Shown: positions 1 to 11,131, numbered from the stretch's first letter. The stretch: 64,000 bases of DNA from Piliocolobus tephrosceles (GCF_002776525.5 NC_045440.1:838950-902949), one strand, 5' to 3'. Made by a program: numbers and translations. The notes: a model not told the origin generated them from the sequence alone.

Positions 1-263
1 GTCGCCCAGGCTGGAGTGCAGTGGCCGGATCTCAGCTCACTACAAGCTCCGCCCCCCGGGTTCCCGCCATTCTCCTGCCTCAGCCTCCGGAGTAGCTGGG
101 ACTACAGGCGCCGCCACCAGGTGCCGCTAGTTTTTTGTATTTTTTAGTAGAGACGGGATTTCACCGTGTTAGCCAGGATGGTCTCGATCTCCTGACCTCG
201 TGATCCGCCCGTCTCGGCCTCCCAAAGTGCTGGGATTACAGGCTTGAGCCACCGCGCCCGGCC
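1..263 (-). mobile_element. AluY (OWM-type), cut by window edge
   Basis: The plus strand reads the reverse complement of an Alu, from inside the right arm to the GGCCGGGCGC head (here the CGCGCCCGGCC end). It carries the monkey-type CCGGATCTCAG and GGCTTGAGCC variants. The poly(A) end lies outside the window. Confidence 0.95.
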
Positions 264-680
264 ACAATAAGTTTCTTTACCTACTCTCACTTAGGAGTCG
301 CTCTCAAATTCTTTTCGTGTGGCGAGGTCAAGAACCTAAACCTAGGTACCCACCACGGGAGGAGGCGGCGGCCGTCGTGGTAGCAAACAGCAGAAGCAGC
401 TGCTAAAGGCAGAGACATACACAGAACCGCTGGGTGAATACTTACCCTGTACTAAGCTGTGTTTCAGGGAGTATGGTCTAAACCAGCACTGCCCAGTAGA
501 TATTTCCATGATGTCAATATGGTCACCGCTAGCTATATGTGGATCTTGAACACCTGAAATATATCTAGAGAGACGGAGGAACTCGATTTTCAAATCTCTT
601 TTATGCGTTTGCATTCTGGGTTTTTCTGGTTCTAAGGAAACAAATTTTTCACCAAGACATTCCTGGTTTTTACATGCGTT
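264..680. other. Mostly single-copy sequence, weak old repeat remnant
   Basis: No gene is evident. Around 470-550 the text (GCACTGCCCAGTAGATAT and following) faintly resembles an old interspersed repeat that begins with a CTGTCCAATAGAAATAT-like phrase. A minus-strand open frame (342-614) ending in a proline run looks like chance. Confidence 0.35.
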
Positions 681-980
681 ATGAGAAAGATTCTTAAGCT
701 AACTAGAACTAGTGCACTACTGGTTAACCCAGACTTGCCATGGCTTTCACAGGAAGAACTCGATATGATGAAAATTAGACATTTTCAAGAGGCTCTTGAA
801 TCTGAGGACGTAAAAATGCCCAATGTCCAGTGGTTGCCTGAGTCAGATCAGGAACCACCCTTCCACCTGCATCGATTCCATGCCCCTTTTCCACACCACT
901 CGAAGGAAATGCCCCCCACCCAGGCCTGCAATCAGGACCGGAAGTCAGACTCTGACCCCACAACGCCCTTTCTCGAATAA
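681..980 (+). other. Unassigned 99-codon open frame
   Basis: An ATG-to-TAA frame encodes a hydrophilic, acidic 99-residue product with a readable middle (around residues 14-50: NPDLPWLSQEELDMM, then FQEALESEDVKMPNVQWLP). The frame stays open upstream to a TAA at 633-635. There is no recognisable domain, signal peptide or membrane segment. The composition looks more protein-like than most open frames here, and it is followed by 1.7 kb of AT-rich sequence resembling a 3-prime UTR. It could be a terminal exon or a decayed retrocopy, but I cannot assign a family and chance remains possible. Confidence 0.2.
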
Positions 981-1040
981 CTCTTACGGAGACAGGTCTC
1001 TGTTGTCAAATCTCACTTCCCCACCTTGAGGAAGAGAACA

Positions 1041-2775
1041 AGTTGTAACATACAAATGCTGGTTATAAGCAAGTTGACAACTATTTTTAAACTAAGAGCC
1101 CCTCAATTTCAAAAATAAAAAAGGTTTGTATTAATTTGTGAAACCTTTAACACTAGCCAATCCATGCGATACCAGATGTGTGAACTAATTACATCCCTTG
1201 CACAGTTAACAAAATGATGCAGAAATGCAAATGGGAATAGCTGGGATAGCCTGTCTCCCGAGGGAATTAGCAAATACAGTTGGAAAGTCTTTCAAATTCA
1301 ATACAGCTCCTATTTCGATGATTTCTAGAAGTTACAAAAACATTAATGAATAAGATAAAGAATCTCAGACTCCACAAATTCCAAAATATTTAAGAAATTA
1401 TGCCAAAACACAAAATGCTTTAGACATGTGGCCCTTTAGGAAAATCTTTCTAGCCGACAGAAATAAAGTGTGAAATTTGCCTAAATGCACCTAGCTGAAA
1501 AGCTACATATTGTAATGACACGTATGGGTATTTTAAACAGTTTAAAGAAATCTGCCTTCTGGAAACTGAAACATTCAATAGTTTCCTTCTTGGAAAAGGA
1601 GATTTTCAAATGAGAACAGATTTTTTCAAATTAATTTAGTTATTAAGACATTTATCAAAAGTATGTATCTTTCAAAACAATGTGAATATACGTAACATCT
1701 GTAACTATAAACTTCATAATGGTTAAGATGATAAGAATAAAGGTATATATTACCCTAATTAGCATAAAATTAAAAATTTTTAAACTATATATAAACAATT
1801 AAGTCATTTAATAACACTGTGAAAAGTGTTCCTGTTTTCTAATATTAAATTACATCTCTCTCTAAAAAGCTTTTGGATCAGAAAAAGAAAAAATGCAAAC
1901 GCTAGTTTAATAACCTGGATTTCCTACTGTTGAATTACAAGGGAAGAAAGAAATGTAAATAATCATTAAGCCACCAATTAGTAGTCAGATGGTGGCTTTT
2001 ACAAAACACCCTTCTGTGTTAAAAATTTAGGTAAAAAGTAAAGGATTTCAATATTACTTACTAAAAATAAATACAGAAGAATTGTATAAAAATCCATCAT
2101 GCATACTTAATAAATTATAGATTTTGGCAAAATAGATAGCTATATATTTTCTCTTTGATTTTATCACAGTGTGAAATATAATATAAATATAACCCTTTAT
2201 GCATAATTTTGGAATTATCATCTTATCTCAAGCTTGACTAAAGAGAATATCCTAAGTTCCTTCTACTTGTCAGGTAGGTTATCGGTGCTAGCACCATATA
2301 TTTAAGATTAGAAATGTAAACCTATGTATTTATTTAATGAGAGCTGTAACAACTGATGTCTTTATATAAAACACTGCTAATTAGGTGAGCCTATAGAATT
2401 GCTTCACCTTTACTGTGTGGGTTTTAAAGAGTTTTATTTCTAATAATAACAGTGATTATATTTTCTTTAATGTCAAATTAAAATACCTTTTCTAAGATGC
2501 CTAACTGACTTGAGACCTTTAGCTAATTATCAGCTGAAGTAATTAGGGAATAGTCTTTATGTATCTGGAAATTTTCCAAGGGAAATACTTTAAATTATAA
2601 ACAAAGAGAAAGAAAATACATGCTCATGGTTTTGGCTTATGTCTTTTTGCCCATAGAAGTATATACATTTTTTATATCACTCAAATGAAGATAGTACAAA
2701 TAGATCTAATATGCTTGATAAGATTCATTCTGTTTACAAAATTCAAATATCAAAGAATTGAGTAGTGTTGTCATT
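1041..2775. other. AT-rich single-copy block, no gene seen
   Basis: About 1.7 kb of AT-rich sequence with no Alu, L1 or LTR that I can recognise and no long open frame. An AATAAA-like string sits near 1113. It reads like a 3-prime UTR or old unique DNA. Confidence 0.4.
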
Positions 2776-3035
2776 TTAACATTGCTTAGTGTGACACATG
2801 CCTACATGCACAGGTTTAAATGCGCTTAAATGCATCTCTTCCCCTAAGCAGAGTCTGGGATGAAGACTTGCATTCAGGACTTTTTTCTGGGATGTGGTCC
2901 TAGGGAGCAGGTGTGAGGGGTAGGAGGAGTGACTCAGAGGAGGTAGAAAGCCAGCCCACGGAAGGGGGCCATCGAGGCAGCTGCAGCCAGTGCAGTTGCT
3001 GCTCAAACTTTCATGACCTCTGGAAGAGATTCCTG

Positions 3036-3214
3036 AAATGCATTGCAGATGGCAGGGGAGGCATTTCCAATCCACATCACCCCAGTCGCTCAGGGGTAAC
3101 CACAGTGGCCGTCCTGGGCAAGGCAAATGCATTGCAGATGGCAGGGGAGACATTTCCCAATCCGCATCACCCCAGTCGCTCAGGGGTAACCACAGTGGCC
3201 ATCCTGGGCAAGGC
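3036..3214 (+). repeat. Tandem duplication, about 89 bp x 2
   Basis: Unit 1 starts at 3036 and unit 2 at 3125, both with AAATGCATTGCAGATGGCAG and both ending in TCCTGGGCAAGGCA. The copies differ by a few substitutions and a one-base indel. Overlapping open frames on both strands merely read through the two copies. Confidence 0.95.
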
Positions 3215-3449
3215 ATCAAGCAGTCCAAGGGTGCAGGACGTGGAGATAGCCCATCGGAGCCTGCTGGGAGGGGTTGGCCACTGAAGAGGCTCAGGCCCTG
3301 CACTGGCATTAGCTAGCGGCGTGTGGTGGTGCCACCAGGACCCTGACACAGGTGTGTGGTATGAATGAAGGGTAAGGACTGGGCACAGCCATGCCCACTG
3401 TGTCTGGGCCAGCATCTTACATGATTCTCCTCCGAGAGGCATGATTAGT

Positions 3450-3601
3450 CATTTTTTAGGGCAGTTTTGGGCTTACAGAAGAATTTATTGGAAAGTATAG
3501 AATTCCCACATGTCTCTCCCTGCCCAGGCTTGCTCGCATTTCCCTATTATTCACATCTTGTATTAGTGTGGTATGTTTGTTAAAAGTGACAAACCGATTC
3601 T
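3450..3601 (-). mobile_element. L1M 3-prime UTR fragment, part 1
   Basis: The text GGGCAGTTTTGGGCTTACAG, then CCCACATGTCTCTCCCTGCCC and AAGTGACAAACCGATTCTGA, is the reverse complement of an old L1M 3-prime end. It resumes after 3975. Confidence 0.7.
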
Positions 3602-3875
3602 GATACGATCTAGTGTTCTATACAAATGACGATACTTAACAATAATATATTGTTCAAATATATTTTCCTTCAAATAGCTGGAAGGAAAATATTGCACATT
3701 CCCAATGCAAAGAAGTGATGAAATGTTTCAGATGATGGATGCACTAATTACCCTGATCTGATCACTACACATTATATTTATAGGAACATCACTACATACT
3801 CCATACATTATTTGTCATATTTGTATAATTATTATTTATCAATTGAAAAAATAGAATTAAATTATATTTCAAAAA
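3602..3875 (+). mobile_element. L1 3-prime end inserted into the older L1M
   Basis: Sense-oriented L1 3-prime UTR phrases are present: ACTTAACAATAATATATTG, CAAAGAAGTGATGAAATGTT and GGATGCACTAATTACCCTG, ending near ATTATTTATCAATTG. An AT-rich stretch follows to about 3975. Confidence 0.75.
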
Positions 3876-3975
3876 GACGTTCACCAACACAAGAAAAAAA
3901 TTTACAAATTTAAAATTTACAAATTTGAAATTTAAAAAGTTACCATTGAATAAAATAAATATACCAAAAAAGAAT

Positions 3976-4245
3976 ACAACATTATTATTAACTAAAGGCT
4001 GTAGTTTTTGTGAGGCTTCTCTCTTTGAGTTGTACATTTGGTGGGTTTTGACAAATATGTCATGACGTGTGTCCATTATTATTGTAACATAGGAAATAGT
4101 TTCACTGCCCTAAAATTCCCTTCTTCTGGTTTTTAGTTTACTTTCTGTTGGTGTTTCCAAGATCTAGCCCCTAACTCACAACCTAACAGAGTTTTTGAAT
4201 CTCCACAGTCTTTAATTTTGCTAAAACAGCCCCTTGGTGGTGCCT
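3976..4245 (-). mobile_element. L1M 3-prime fragment, part 2
   Basis: Continues the antisense L1M: ACATTATTATTAACTAAAGG, GTTGTACATTTGGTGGGTTT and TAGTTTCACTGCCCTAAAAT are in consensus order. Confidence 0.75.
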
Positions 4246-4304
4246 AGACCAATGTACATGCCCATTGCTGGGGAGACATGCACATGCTAGAAAGATAAGA
4301 ATCA

Positions 4305-4731
4305 GGTTGGGTGCAGTGGCTCATGCCTATAATTCCAGTACTTTGGGAGGCCAAGGTGGGAGGATCACATAAGGCCAAGAGTTTGAGACCAGCCTGGCCA
4401 ACATGGCAACACCCAGTCTCTACTAAAAATACAATAGTTAGCAGCGCATGGTGGTGTACATCTGCAATCCCAGCACATTGGGAGTCCAGGGAGGGAAAAT
4501 CTCATGAGGCCAAGAGTTCAAGACCAGCCTGGTCAACATGGCGACACCCTGTCTCTACCAAAAATACAAAAATTAGCTGGGTGTGGTGGTGCGTGTCTGT
4601 AATCCCAGCTATTCAGGAGGCAGAGGCACAAGAAATGTTTGAACCAGGAGGCGGAGCTTACAGTGAGCTGAGATGGCACCACTGCACTCCAGCCTGGGTG
4701 ACAGAGTGAGACTCTGTCTCAAAAAAAAAGG
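4305..4731 (+). mobile_element. Trimeric Alu (duplicated left monomer)
   Basis: The order is left monomer, a second left-type monomer (from about 4444), then the right portion and a short A tail. Two near-parallel passages (GGCCAAGAGTT..AGACCAGCCTGG, near 4373 and 4510) show the extra unit of about 135 bp. The direct repeat AAGAATCAG at 4297-4305 and 4734-4742 flanks the whole structure. Confidence 0.9.
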
Positions 4732-4742
4732 GCAAGAATCAG

Positions 4743-5320
4743 CACCTAGGTACAAAAACACTGGAGAGAAATTTTATTACATCTTTATTTATATAACTAA
4801 CTGTGTCACCTGCAAGCAGCATAGCCCTAGAACATCTGCAAAGGTGTGGCAAAGGCATCAATGAGCATGCTGGGTCCAGATGAATTGGATTTCAGACACT
4901 TACGGAATATGTCCTCCTGTGATTCCAGAGGGGTGGGGCCCTCTTTTGTTGCAAAGTACCTCTTTATCTTCCTGCAAAGAAAGTCATACAGCTTGTCATT
5001 GGTTCCCACCTAGAGAATACCTTCAACCCATGCCAAGCTCTTGTGGCTATCAGGCGGGCTACTGAGTCACTTAAAAATGTTACTATGCATATCTATGTCT
5101 GCATTTCCCAGACCCGGAAAATGTAAAACAGAGGGACAGAACTATCAAAAGCAAACTGGCTAATCTAGTGGGCAGAATTGGAATGTCTTGGTCCTCTCAT
5201 TCATCTTTTGTACTCATCAAAATTCATTCCCCTGCACAAGAAAAACACTGAATCCTTATGAAACAGCTCCTGGCGGGCCCGTGCATCTCAATGCCATATT
5301 CCCATGAAAGGACTCCTCTT
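4743..5320. other. Unassigned sequence, no gene seen
   Basis: Short open frames only (60-61 codons, overlapping on both strands), with no similarity I recognise. Confidence 0.35.
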
Positions 5321-5365
5321 GGGGTGACCATACATCCTAGTTTTCTCAGGGCAGTCCTGTTTTTC

Positions 5366-5427
5366 CTTTTCTTTTCTTTTCTTTTCTTTTCTTTTCTTTT
5401 CTTTTCTTTTCTTTTCTTTTCTTTTTT
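5366..5427 (+). repeat. (CTTTT)n microsatellite at a pseudogene tail
   Basis: Roughly twelve CTTTT units sit exactly where the minus-strand poly(A) tail of the RPL19 copy belongs, so the array probably grew from that tail. Confidence 0.95.
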
Positions 5428-6105
5428 AAGGCTTGTTTTATTTTAATGGCTGATCTATGTAATCATGGTGGTTAGGATGTACAGACAAAGGGGAAGCTTT
5501 TTTTCTTGGTCTCTTCCTCCTTGGACAAAGTCTTGATGATCTCCTTCTTCTTGGCCTGGAGGCGCTCTTCACCGAGCTTGCGGGCTTTCTTGGTCTTAAA
5601 GCTAAGGGCCTCAGCCTGGTCAGCCCGGAGCTTCTTGTGGGCCTTGCCTGCCTTCAACTTGTGATTGTGTTCCATGAGAATCTGCTTGTTTGTGAACACA
5701 TTCCCCTGCACCTTCAGGTACAGGCTGTGATACATGTGGCAATCAATCTTCTTCGATTCACGATATCTTCCAAGCAACCAGTGCAGAATCCTCATTCTCC
5801 TCATCCAAGTGATCTTCTCTGGCATTTGGGCATTGGCTGTACCCTTGAGCTAACCTGTGCCCATGTGCCTGCCCTTCTGGTGGGCTAAGATGCTTTTCTG
5901 GCATCCAGCCCAAGAATGGACCGTCACAGGCTTGTGGATGATCAGCCCAACTTTGATCAGCTTCCGGATCTGCTGATGGGAGTTGGCGTTGATGATTTCA
6001 CTGGTCTCACTGGGGTCAAGCCAGACCTTCTTGCTACCATGGAGGGCACTCGTGGTGAGCCTCTTCTGAAGCCTGAATATCCTTGTGGCTTCAGCCACAG
6101 CGGTG
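5428..6105 (-). pseudogene. RPL19P: RPL19 processed pseudogene
   Basis: This is a reverse-transcribed copy of the mRNA for ribosomal protein L19 (eL19, a large-subunit protein). The minus strand is intronless and colinear from a 5-prime UTR remnant (about 6105) through the coding region to an AATAAA-type signal (5437-5443) and an A-rich tail. Recognisable blocks are RLQKRL, KVWLDP, QQIRKLIK, KGRHMG, then MPEKITWMRRMRIL, YRESKKID, MYHSLYLKV and IIKTLSKEEETKK. The native start codon position (6084-6086) reads ACA. A lysine codon about 80 codons on is now TAG (near 5850). The normal stop is changed, so the frame reads ten residues beyond EEETKK. The two halves lie in the same frame, so the break is a nonsense change and not a frameshift. 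Imperfect direct repeats (AGGGCAGTCCTG and AGGACAGTGCTG) flank the insertion. It is not expected to make protein. Confidence 0.97.
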
Positions 6106-6226
6106 ACAAAGGACAGTGCTGGTTTACACTTGTAGTCCCAGTGTACCTATTCATACTCACCCTCTCCTGCTTCCCTCACTCTCTAAAGTATTCAGTTGGG
6201 TGATAAATTGTATGGTCACTCTAGGT

Positions 6227-6551
6227 TGTCACATTCTGATATTTTTACTTTTGTAAAAAAAAAAAAAAATCCAGACTGCATTGTCCAGTGTTTTCATCAG
6301 CAAGTCATCACTTGTTTGTACCTGACTCCACGGAAGGCTGGAGCCATGAAGGACAAACCCATGATGAGGAAAACCAGCATTTAAATCCCAGTGGAAGGAC
6401 TCTTGTTTTGTGTCCTCCTCATCAGACACTGCAGCAACTCCACTATAGAACCTGAGGTGCCCCAATTTATACAAAATGATTTGTATTTGGGGATCCAAAT
6501 TAATTTTGTATCCCAAAAGGAACACTTTTGAAGGGTACCACCTACAGGATT
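6227..6551. other. Unassigned sequence, no gene seen
   Basis: Contains an A14 run (6257-6270) and overlapping short frames on both strands. I do not recognise it. Confidence 0.35.
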
Positions 6552-6883
6552 TTTGTTTGTTTGTTTGCTTTTTCTTTTTGTTTTTTGTTTGGAGTCAGGT
6601 TCTCTCTCTGTCACCCAGGCTGGAGTGCAATAGTGAGACCATACTCACTACCGCCTCCAATTCCTAGGCTCATGTGATCCTCCAGCCTCAGCCTCCTGAG
6701 TAGCTCAAACTACAGGCATCCACAGGCATCCACAGCTATGCCCAGTTAGTTTTTAATTTTTTTTGTGGGAAAGGAGTCTTGCTATGGTGTTCAGGCTTGT
6801 CTCAAACTCCTGGCCTCAAGTGACCCCCCCTGCCTTGGCCTCCCAAGTTGCTGGGACTACAGGCATGAGCCCCCACTCCCAGC
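6552..6883 (-). mobile_element. AluJ-type
   Basis: Reverse-complement Alu with a (TTTG)n-rich tail side, CACCCAGGCTGGAGTGCAAT and an old, CpG-depleted body. CAGGCATCCA is duplicated internally near 6713-6733. Confidence 0.9.
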
Positions 6884-7514
6884 TTTTAGGTTCTTTAAAA
6901 ACAACGTTTTTCAAGATGATTTCAGTCACGACGCAAGCATATGATTTAACAAGATCATCCAGAACAGAATTGTTTTAGGTTATAATCAATCTAGCAGAAG
7001 AGACACACGAGTTGTTATTCATTTAGGGCTGTTTCTATTCTAAATATTCGATCTGTTTCTACTATCATGATACTCCATCATTTATATTCACTCCTAGTTC
7101 TGATCATATATGTGTTGCCTCAAATTGGGATGCCCATCTATAGATAAACATTTATAAAAAGTGGGCATTAAGTTTCCAAGCTAGATTTTGTGCACGATAT
7201 TGGGACCCTGATAAAGTGCATTTCACTGGCAATTTCAGCAAAGACTATGGATGTATATTTTTAAAGGATGACTCTTCAAGCTTTCTACAGGACACAGTAC
7301 AAGCCTTTGTGTATAACTACAAAATCAAACAGTTATATTTTACCTTTTATGGCACTGGCCTTGGCAGTCATACAACTAGAGACTATTAAGGTTAAGAATT
7401 CTGCATGTGTCCTGCAGCTAATAAAAGGCAAAACCAGAATTTGATTCAGTTCTGTCTGGCTCCCAAATCTACCATCTATGGGCTAAACATTCCTTCTGTT
7501 AGGTTTTATAGAAT
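6884..7514. other. Unassigned sequence, no gene seen
   Basis: About 630 bp with no long open frame and no repeat I can name. Confidence 0.35.
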
Positions 7515-7712
7515 ACGATTTTTAATTTTTAATTGACAAATAAAAGTTGTACATATTCATGGGGTACATATTGATGCTTCTATACATGTAATGTATAGTG
7601 ATCAGGTCAGGGTAATTAGCATATCCGTCATCTCAAACATTTATCATTTATTTGTATTGGGAATGTTCAATATCCTCCTTTGAGCTATTTGAAACTATGT
7701 ATTGTTGAGGAT
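7515..7712 (-). mobile_element. L1 3-prime end fragment
   Basis: GTACATATTCATGGGGTACA, AGGGTAATTAGCATATCCGT and GGGAATGTTCAATATCCTCC are the reverse complement of an L1 3-prime UTR. Confidence 0.8.
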
Positions 7713-8160
7713 GTAATTTGGAATGCCTTTGCCATCCTGGTCCCTATGGTCAAGAGGTACTTGAATAACCTCTGACTGCTTCAGTGCAAAGTGCAGGACT
7801 GACAGAGCTGCCCCATGGGGTGTCTCAGGCAGAGCACGCCAGCCCCTATCCAGCCACCCCATGCAGCCTGAGATCACGGGGTGTTTCTGCAGGCCCATCG
7901 ATCCCACTGTGAGCTTCCCACCATTTTGTAGCTTCCAAGTGTTTGCTAGTTGTGCAGCTGCTGTGAAGCGGTTTCTTCCTCGTCCTGTACTCACTTGGGC
8001 TTTTGCCCCAAGTGCAGCCTTAGCCCCCCTGCTAAGCTTCATCTTGGTCATTTAGCCCAGCATACTGGCTCTCAATATCTTGTGGGAGCTTCATTCCATC
8101 ATCAGTCACCCTCAAGTCTACCACCTCTGTCAATTTCACCAACACAGATGTTGTACGGTG
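7713..8160. other. Unresolved, probably repeat-derived block
   Basis: A minus-strand frame (7695-8051, 118 codons) spans it but begins in L1 sequence and has no recognisable domain. The block has the texture of an LTR or internal retroelement sequence; I cannot name the family. Confidence 0.35.
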
Positions 8161-8162
8161 TT

Positions 8163-8640
8163 ATCCATTCATTTATTGTTGGACTCCTCTTTCCTGAACT
8201 CTGCTATGGGCCATCACTATTCCAGGCCCTGGGGGACACAGCAGTGAGCAAGGCAAAGGCCCTGCCTGCATGGAGTGTACATTTCACTGCAGGAGACAAG
8301 TAATGAATGGATAAATGAGTGGTTAAGATAATCCCAGACACTGGGAAACTCATGAAGAAAAGTAAGGTGTGCTATGGGGTTGGAGGGATGTGCTATTTTA
8401 ATAGGGTGGCCAAAGGCAGTGAGGATTGAGCAGAGTCCTTAGTTAAATGTGGGAATGAGCCGTGCAATGGCCAGGGAGAAGAGCCTGCGAAGGGAACACA
8501 GAGTGACTGCAAGGGGCCTGGGGCAGAAACAGGCTGGGCTCATAAGAGAGGAGGGGCCCTGTGGCTGGAGTGTGAGGCCCGCTCCACTGAAGAAGGAATT
8601 TGGATTGTGTTCTGAGTGAAGGCTGAGAGCAGATATGTCA
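8163..8640 (-). mobile_element. L2 fragment, part 1
   Basis: TTCATTTATTGTTGGACTCC, then CTATTCCAGGCCCTGGGGGA, CACAGCAGTGAGCAAGGCAA and GGAGTGTACATTTCACTGCA follow the antisense L2 3-prime end. It resumes after 10830. Confidence 0.85.
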
Positions 8641-8644
8641 CATA

Positions 8645-10825
8645 GTCTGACTGATTTTTTGGGGGTCTGTGGCAAACACACACATAACATAACATTTGCC
8701 ATTTTAACCATTTTTTCAGTGTATGTGGCATTAAGGACAACCACACTGCCGTGCAGCCGCCACTGCCGTCATCTCCAGAACTCTTTCATCTTCCCAAACG
8801 AAAACTCTGTTTTCATTAAACACCAACTCCCACTCACCTCTCCCCAGTCCCTGGCAACCCCTGTTCTACTTTCTGTCTCTATGGATTTGACTACTCTGGT
8901 GCTGAATATTAGTGGAATTACACAGTGTTATCCTTTGGTGTTTGGCTTATTCCACTTAACATAATGTCCTTGAGATGTATCCATGTTGTAGCTTTTATCA
9001 GGATTTCCTTCCTTTTTAAGGCTGAATAATACTCCATTGTATGGAGGGACCACACTTTGCACATCCATTCATCCATTGATGGACACTTGGGTTGCTTCCA
9101 CCTTTTGGCTATTATGGAAAATGCTGCTGTGAACATGAGTATGCAAATGTCTCTTTGAGACTCTGCTTTCAGTTCTTTGGGGTATCTCCCCAGTAATGGA
9201 ATTGCTGGATTATATGGTAATTCTGTGTTTAATTTTTTGAGGAACCACCATATTGCTTTTCGTAGTGGCTGAACCATTCTGCATTCCCACTAACAGTGCA
9301 TAAGGGTTCCAGTTTCTCCACATGCTCAACAACACACAGTATTTCCGTTTTTTTGGGTAGTAGGCATCATAATGATATGTGAAGGTGTGAGGTGATATCT
9401 GATTTTGATGTGCATTTCCATAGTGATTAGTTATATTAAGCATTTTTTAATATGCTTATCGGTTATTTGAATGTCTTCTTTGGAGAAATGTCTATCTAAG
9501 TCCTTTGTCCATTTTTAAAATGGAATTGTTGGTTTTGTGTTTTTGAGTTGTAAGTGTTCTTTATATACACTAAATAATAACCACTTATCAGATATACGAT
9601 TTGCAAATATATTCTCGCATCCCATGAGTTGACTTGTTGAGTTTGCTCTGTTGATTGTGTACTTTGATGCAGAAAAGTTTTACATTTTGATGTAGAAAAT
9701 TTACTCATTTGGTCTTGTGTTGCTTGACTTTCAGTGTGATCATCCAGAAGTCATTGTCAAGCAATATCATAAAGACATTATTTTGCTGTATGTTTTCTTA
9801 TAAAAGTTTTATCATTTTAATTTTTATATTTTGTCTTTGATCTATTTTGAATTAATTTTTGTGTGTGGTACAAGATAAGAGTTCAAATTCATTTTTTCCA
9901 TATGGATATCCAGTTTTCCCAGCACCATTTCTTGAAAAGACCATCCTTTCCCCATTGAATGGTCTTGGCACCCTTGTCAAATAGTATTTGACCATCCACA
10001 CAAATGTTCATTTCTGGGCTCTCTATTTTATTCCGTTAGTCGATATGTCTGTCTTTATGCCAGCACCCCATTGTTTGGATTGCTGTGGCTTTGTAGTAAG
10101 CTTTGAAATGAGGAAATGTGAGACCTCCAACTTTGTTCCTCTTTTTTGAGATTATTTTGGCTATTTAGGGTTCATTGAGATTCTGTATGAATTTTAGAAT
10201 AGATTTTTTTTATTTCTGACAAAAACAATGCTGGAATTTTGGGAGAGATTGCATTAAGTTTGTAGATTGCTGTGGGTAGTATGACAGCTTAGCAATATTA
10301 TGTCTTCCAATCCATGAACACGGGATGTTTTTCCAGTTTTTTGTGTGTGTCTTTTTATGTCTTTCAGCAATATTTCGTAGTTTTTAGTGTACAAGTCTTT
10401 TGCCTCCTAAGTTTTATTCCTGAATATTATTTTCTTTCTGATACTATTACAAATAGGATTGTTGTCTTAATTTCCTTTTTGGATTGTTCATTGCTGGTGT
10501 ATAGAAATGCACTGATTTTTGTGTGATGATTTTATATCCTGCAATTTGCTAAATTCATTTACTAGTTCTAACAGGTTTTTGTTGTTGTTGTTGTTGAACC
10601 TTTAGGGTTTTCTACCTGTAAGATCATGTCACCTTCACCTGTAAACAGGGATAAACTTACTTCCTTTTTTGTATTTGCCTTTTTTTTTTTTTTTTTTTTT
10701 TTTGCCTAATTGCTATGGCTACAATTTCCAGTACTGTGTTGAATAGAAGTGATAGAAGTGGCAAGAGTGGGCACCCTTGTCTCATTCCTGATCTTAGAGG
10801 ATCTGGTTGACAGTTTAGAGGCTGT
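8645..10825 (-). mobile_element. L1M, ORF2 3-prime half plus 3-prime UTR
   Basis: This is a 2.2-kb antisense L1M inserted in an L2. The minus-strand translation at 8918-9277 contains ORF2p C-terminal text (IWWFLKKLNTELPYNPAIPL, MDEWMCKVWSLHTMEYYSA), broken by substitutions and frame losses elsewhere. The T-run at 10681-10703 is an expanded homopolymer inside ORF2. It lacks the endonuclease and most of the reverse-transcriptase domain and is inert. Confidence 0.93.
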
Positions 10826-10827
10826 TT

Positions 10828-10995
10828 CTGGCTGCCTGTGGAGAACAGTCTGGGAGGCAGCAGCGTTGAGGGGCCTGTACAGGTGAGGGACAGTGGGGCT
10901 TGGGCTAGGGTGTTGGTGGTGGAGTGAGCAGAGGTCAGTGATGGAGTTTATTCTGGGTAAAATAAGGTGTGCTGATGAAATAGATGTAAAGTTTT
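10828..10995 (-). mobile_element. L2 fragment, part 2
   Basis: CTGGCTGCCTGTGGAGAACA, then AGTGGGGCTTGGGCTAGGGT and GTGCTGATGAAATAGATGT continue the L2 interrupted at 8640. Confidence 0.7.
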
Positions 10996-11131
10996 AAAGT
11001 TCTTCCTCTTCTAGGTAGGCTTTCAAGCTTACTTTGGTCAACTGGGGAAAAATTCTGTTCTTACTAACTCCTCTCATAGTGAAGCTGCTCTTCCTCAGGG
11101 CTGCTCACTTTAATGGCTGAAAATAGGACTA

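Larger units (their letters stand above)
5321..6226. mobile_element. Old inverted-repeat element split by a pseudogene
   Basis: The left end has GGGGTGACCATACATCCTAG (5321-5340). The right end has TTGTATGGTCACTCTAGG (6208-6225), whose reverse complement matches it (TGACCATACA in both). The inner text GGGCAGTCCTG resumes as GGACAGTGCTGG after the pseudogene. This looks like a hAT-type MITE of the MER63/Blackjack kind; the family name is tentative. Confidence 0.5.

Noticed and set aside
2776..3309. 177-codon minus frame and overlapping plus frames
   Set aside because: They exist because an 89-bp segment is tandemly duplicated and GC-rich; all three frames on both strands are partly open.
5825..5850. 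Frameshift in the RPL19 copy
   Set aside because: The two parts are in the same frame; the interruption is an in-frame TAG.
8918..9277. 119-codon minus frame as a gene
   Set aside because: It is the C-terminal part of L1 ORF2 in a truncated, mutated L1M.
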